NCBI GenBank assembly: GCA_012512465.1
Contig: JAAZED010000076.1
Span: 1-9,107 of the forward strand
Direction: 5' to 3'
DNA: 9,107 nucleotides
From: Oxalobacter sp.
GTDB taxonomy: Bacteria; Pseudomonadota; Gammaproteobacteria; Burkholderiales; Burkholderiaceae_D
Shown here piece by piece: positions 6,938 through 9,107 of this stretch (position 1 is the stretch's first letter; the number at the start of each line of letters is the position of its first letter). The translations under genes were made by a program, and so were the position numbers. Under the pieces are notes generated by a model. That model ran no database searches, had not been told where the DNA came from, and saw only the letters and a list, made by a program, of their open reading frames with translations.

Positions 6938-7283
6938 AATAAAAGGGTCATCCTATAAAAATACTTTTGTACTCGCCAGACTAATTGAAAAACGTGATAC
7001 ATTTTTCCCAAGTCAGCCCTTTTGATATCATACAATTTACTACGAACCGGGCAATTGCAGTTACCAATAGGGCATTTTTGACAGAAAGAAACACAAAGTC
7101 AAGTATTTTCCCCAAAAAATCCGCGATTATTGACAAATGTTAAGCCCGTCATGAGTGTGCTGATGTGTAAATAAGACTGTTTCCGACGGGGAACAAGCAA
7201 AAAAAAGAAAAATCGCGTAATATCAATAGGGCGCTTTGCGTTCGCGCACAGGCTGAAAAGCGGTAAAGTTTACACTTAATAAA
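6938..7283. other. Divergent intergenic region, cold-shock gene / clpS
   Basis: These 346 bp hold no credible gene. The left part carries the cold-shock leader and promoter on the minus strand. On the + strand there are two perfect TTGACA hexamers (7078-7083 and 7130-7135), 52 bp apart, but neither has a good -10 at normal spacing. A small 7-bp stem with a GACG loop (7178-7195, one G/T pair) precedes an A-rich stretch (7196-7212). TACACT at 7271-7276 is a possible -10 very close to the clpS start. I see no clear heat-shock promoter for clpS. Confidence 0.6.
7027..7054 (-). promoter_or_regulatory. Putative sigma-70 promoter of the cold-shock gene
   Basis: On the minus strand TTGCCC (complement of 7049-7054, 4 of 6 consensus matches) is followed after 16 bp by TATGAT (complement of 7027-7032, 5 of 6 matches). 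Transcription would begin near 7020, leaving a leader of about 80 nt before the ATG. I did not find a clear copy of the E. coli cold box in this leader. Confidence 0.55.
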
Positions 7284-7592
7284 ATGGGAACACAGCAGGA
7301 AAACGGCGTATTACTGGAGCAGGAGACGTTGCTTGCCAAACCGCCACCGTTATACCAGGTGGTGCTCCTGAATGATGATTTTACCCCTATGGAGTTTGTC
7401 GTGATCATACTCCAGGAGTACTTTCATAAAGACCGTACCGCAGCAACCGAAATCATGCTGCAGGTACACCATGAAGGAAAAGGGACGTGTGGCGTCTTTC
7501 CCAAGGATATTGCCAGTACAAAAGTTGAGCTTGTATTGAGTCATGCCCGGAGTCACGGGCACCCACTGCAATGCGTAATGGAGGAAGTATGA
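7284..7592 (+). CDS. clpS: ATP-dependent Clp protease adaptor ClpS
   Basis: ClpS binds proteins with bulky hydrophobic N-terminal residues and hands them to ClpA for degradation by ClpAP (the N-end rule pathway). The protein is 102 residues, the normal size. The substrate pocket signature is clear: [12 protein letters not shown] (28-39) with Asn30, Asp31, Asp32, Thr34 and Met36, then VHHEGKG (61-67) with His62. The flexible N-terminal tail (about 1-22) that engages ClpA is present. An in-frame TGA at 7254-7256, with no other start codon in between, fixes the start at this ATG. Oddly, there is no Shine-Dalgarno sequence ahead of it. The last bases overlap the clpA start (ATGA), so the two are likely translationally coupled. 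Confidence 0.96.
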   Translation: MGTQQENGVLLEQETLLAKPPPLYQVVLLNDDFTPMEFVVIILQEYFHKDRTAATEIMLQVHHEGKGTCGVFPKDIASTKVELVLSHARSHGHPLQCVMEEV

Positions 7593-9107
7593 TTGCGCAA
7601 GAACTGGAAGTCAGCCTGCATATGGCCTTTGTCGAGGCCCGGCAGGCACGTTATGAATTTATTACGGTCGAGCATTTGCTTCTGGCGCTCCTGGATAATC
7701 CATCAGCGTCTGAAGTTCTGAAGGCATGCAATGCCAATCTGGATGATCTGAAGAAGATGCTGACCAACTTTATCGGAGACAACACACCGGTGGTGCCGGG
7801 TGCTGCCGAGGTTGATACACAGCCGACACTGGGTTTCCAGCGCGTGATCCAGCGCGCGATCATGCATGTACAATCTGCCTCCAATGGCAAAAAAGAGGTG
7901 AATGGCGCCAATGTGCTGGTGGCTATTTTCGGCGAAAAGGATTCGCATGCCGTTTACTACCTCCACCAGCAGGGGGTTACCCGCCTGGATGTGGTGAATT
8001 TTATTTCCCATGGTGTGAGAAAAGTGCCGCAGCCGGAATTGCCGAAAACATCTGAAAGCACAGAAGAGGCTGCAAGCGCTGAAACGCCGCAAAAAGAAAC
8101 GGCACTTGATCAATATACGCAAAACCTGAACAAACAGGCAGTTTCCGGCAGAATCGATCCGCTTATCGGGCGTGAGGATGAGGTTGACCGGGTTATCCAG
8201 GTGCTCTGCCGCCGCAGAAAAAACAATCCGCTGCTTGTCGGTGAAGCCGGTGTCGGTAAAACCGCCATTGCGGAAGGCCTGGCATGGCGCATTACCCAGG
8301 GGGATGTGCCTGAAGTCCTGCAGGAAGCCGTGGTTTATGAACTGGATATGGGCGCCCTTTTAGCCGGTACTAAATACCGGGGGGACTTTGAGCAGCGACT
8401 CAAGGCGGTTCTCCAGCAGTTGAAGGATAATCCCAACTCGATTCTCTTTATTGACGAGATTCACACGATCATCGGCGCCGGGTCGGCATCCGGCGGTACG
8501 CTGGATGCGTCCAATCTGTTAAAGCCGGCATTGTCCAATGGGCAGATGAAATGTATCGGTGCGACGACCTTCAGTGAATTCCGCGGTGTCTTTGAAAAAG
8601 ACCATGCACTGGCAAGGCGCTTCCAGAAAATCGATGTTAACGAACCGACCATTGAACAGACCGTGCAGATTCTTCGTGGCTTAAAGTCCCGCTTTGAGGA
8701 CCATCACAATGTGCGTTATTCCGCTTCGGCACTGACAACAGCGGCTGAACTTGCCGCCCGTTTCATCAATGACCGGCATCTGCCGGACAAGGCGATTGAT
8801 GTGATTGACGAAGCCGGTGCCGCCCAGCGTATTTTGCCGAAATCGAAGCAGAAGAAAACCATCGGCAAAGCCGAGATTGAGGAAATTATTTCCAAGATTG
8901 CACGTATTCCGCCGCAGACCGTCAATCAGGATGACCGAAGCAAGCTTCAGAACCTGGATCGTGACCTGAAAAATGTGGTATTCGGTCAGGATGATGCCAT
9001 TGACGCCTTGGCCGCCAGTATCAAGATGGCGCGTGCCGGCCTGGGCAAGACGGATAAACCGATCGGCGCCTTCCTCTTTTCCGGCCCGACCGGCGTCGGT
9101 AAAACAG
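7589..9107 (+). CDS. clpA: ClpA, ATPase/unfoldase subunit of ClpAP (3' end outside window)
   Basis: ClpA is a hexameric AAA+ unfoldase that threads substrates into ClpP. The window holds the first 506 codons plus one base of a protein that is about 750-760 residues in the family. Seen in order: the N-terminal Clp repeat domain (about 1-145, opening [18 protein letters not shown]), a charged linker (about 150-175), and the first AAA+ domain with Walker A GEAGVGKT (218-225), Walker B ILFIDE (285-290) and the arginine pair 343-344 in ARRFQKI. The second AAA+ domain starts with VFGQDDAID; its Walker A GPTGVGKT (499-506) is cut by the window edge. The absence of a long coiled-coil middle domain argues for ClpA rather than ClpB or ClpC. 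The start overlaps the clpS stop, and GGAGG-like GGAGGAAG (7580-7587) lies just upstream. Truncation is due only to the window boundary. Confidence 0.97.
   Translation, partial: MIAQELEVSLHMAFVEARQARYEFITVEHLLLALLDNPSASEVLKACNANLDDLKKMLTNFIGDNTPVVPGAAEVDTQPTLGFQRVIQRAIMHVQSASNGKKEVNGANVLVAIFGEKDSHAVYYLHQQGVTRLDVVNFISHGVRKVPQPELPKTSESTEEAASAETPQKETALDQYTQNLNKQAVSGRIDPLIGREDEVDRVIQVLCRRRKNNPLLVGEAGVGKTAIAEGLAWRITQGDVPEVLQEAVVYELDMGALLAGTKYRGDFEQRLKAVLQQLKDNPNSILFIDEIHTIIGAGSASGGTLDASNLLKPALSNGQMKCIGATTFSEFRGVFEKDHALARRFQKIDVNEPTIEQTVQILRGLKSRFEDHHNVRYSASALTTAAELAARFINDRHLPDKAIDVIDEAGAAQRILPKSKQKKTIGKAEIEEIISKIARIPPQTVNQDDRSKLQNLDRDLKNVVFGQDDAIDALAASIKMARAGLGKTDKPIGAFLFSGPTGVGKT

Noticed and set aside
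7078..7083. Second perfect TTGACA upstream of clpS
   Set aside because: The best -10 at 16-18 bp matches only about half of the consensus, and it lies some 200 bp from the gene.
7130..7135. Perfect TTGACA as the -35 box of a clpS promoter
   Set aside because: No hexamer resembling TATAAT lies 15-19 bp downstream; the nearest candidates are off by several bases.
7178..7212. Stem-loop beside an A-rich run as a terminator for a minus-strand transcript
   Set aside because: On the minus strand the T-rich run comes before the stem, not after it, and on the + strand the run is A.
9083..9107. clpA as a truncated or broken gene
   Set aside because: The reading frame is intact up to the last base; it simply leaves the window.

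Overview
The window looks like a chromosomal housekeeping segment from a Gram-negative proteobacterium, most likely a betaproteobacterium of the Burkholderiales. I infer this from moderate GC (slightly over half by eye), a homodimeric AceE-type pyruvate dehydrogenase E1 of 898 residues, and the linkage of a cold-shock gene with clpS-clpA. An Oxalobacteraceae relative is a plausible but untested guess. I see no mobile element, tRNA, rRNA or CRISPR array, and no credible new multi-gene system. What is unusual is regulatory DNA.

Left part (1-326): a gene-free leader ahead of aceE. It holds a cluster of palindromes (11-71), a perfect 7-bp tandem repeat (100-113), and an almost exact tandem duplication of a 58-bp unit (117-174 and 175-232). 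Each unit carries a perfect TATAAT and two GCCAGAAA words, giving two successive promoter-like modules with four evenly arranged 8-bp words. A roughly 95-nt leader with an inverted repeat follows.

Centre (327-5886): aceE, aceF and lpdA on the + strand, with short gaps (66 and 58 bp) and good ribosome binding sites. These are E1, E2 and E3 of the pyruvate dehydrogenase complex, which makes acetyl-CoA, CO2 and NADH from pyruvate. AceF has a single lipoyl domain, and LpdA has no N-terminal lipoyl domain. A small perfect hairpin sits just upstream of the aceF ribosome binding site.

Right part: an RsuA-family 16S rRNA pseudouridine synthase (minus strand) converges on lpdA with only 16 bp between the stop codons, and those 16 bp are almost palindromic. 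Upstream of it on the same strand lies a 67-residue cold-shock protein gene with its own terminator and a recognisable promoter. A 346-bp divergent region follows. On the + strand clpS (the N-end-rule adaptor) and clpA (the ClpAP unfoldase) overlap by 4 bp as ATGA. clpA runs off the right edge inside its second Walker A motif.
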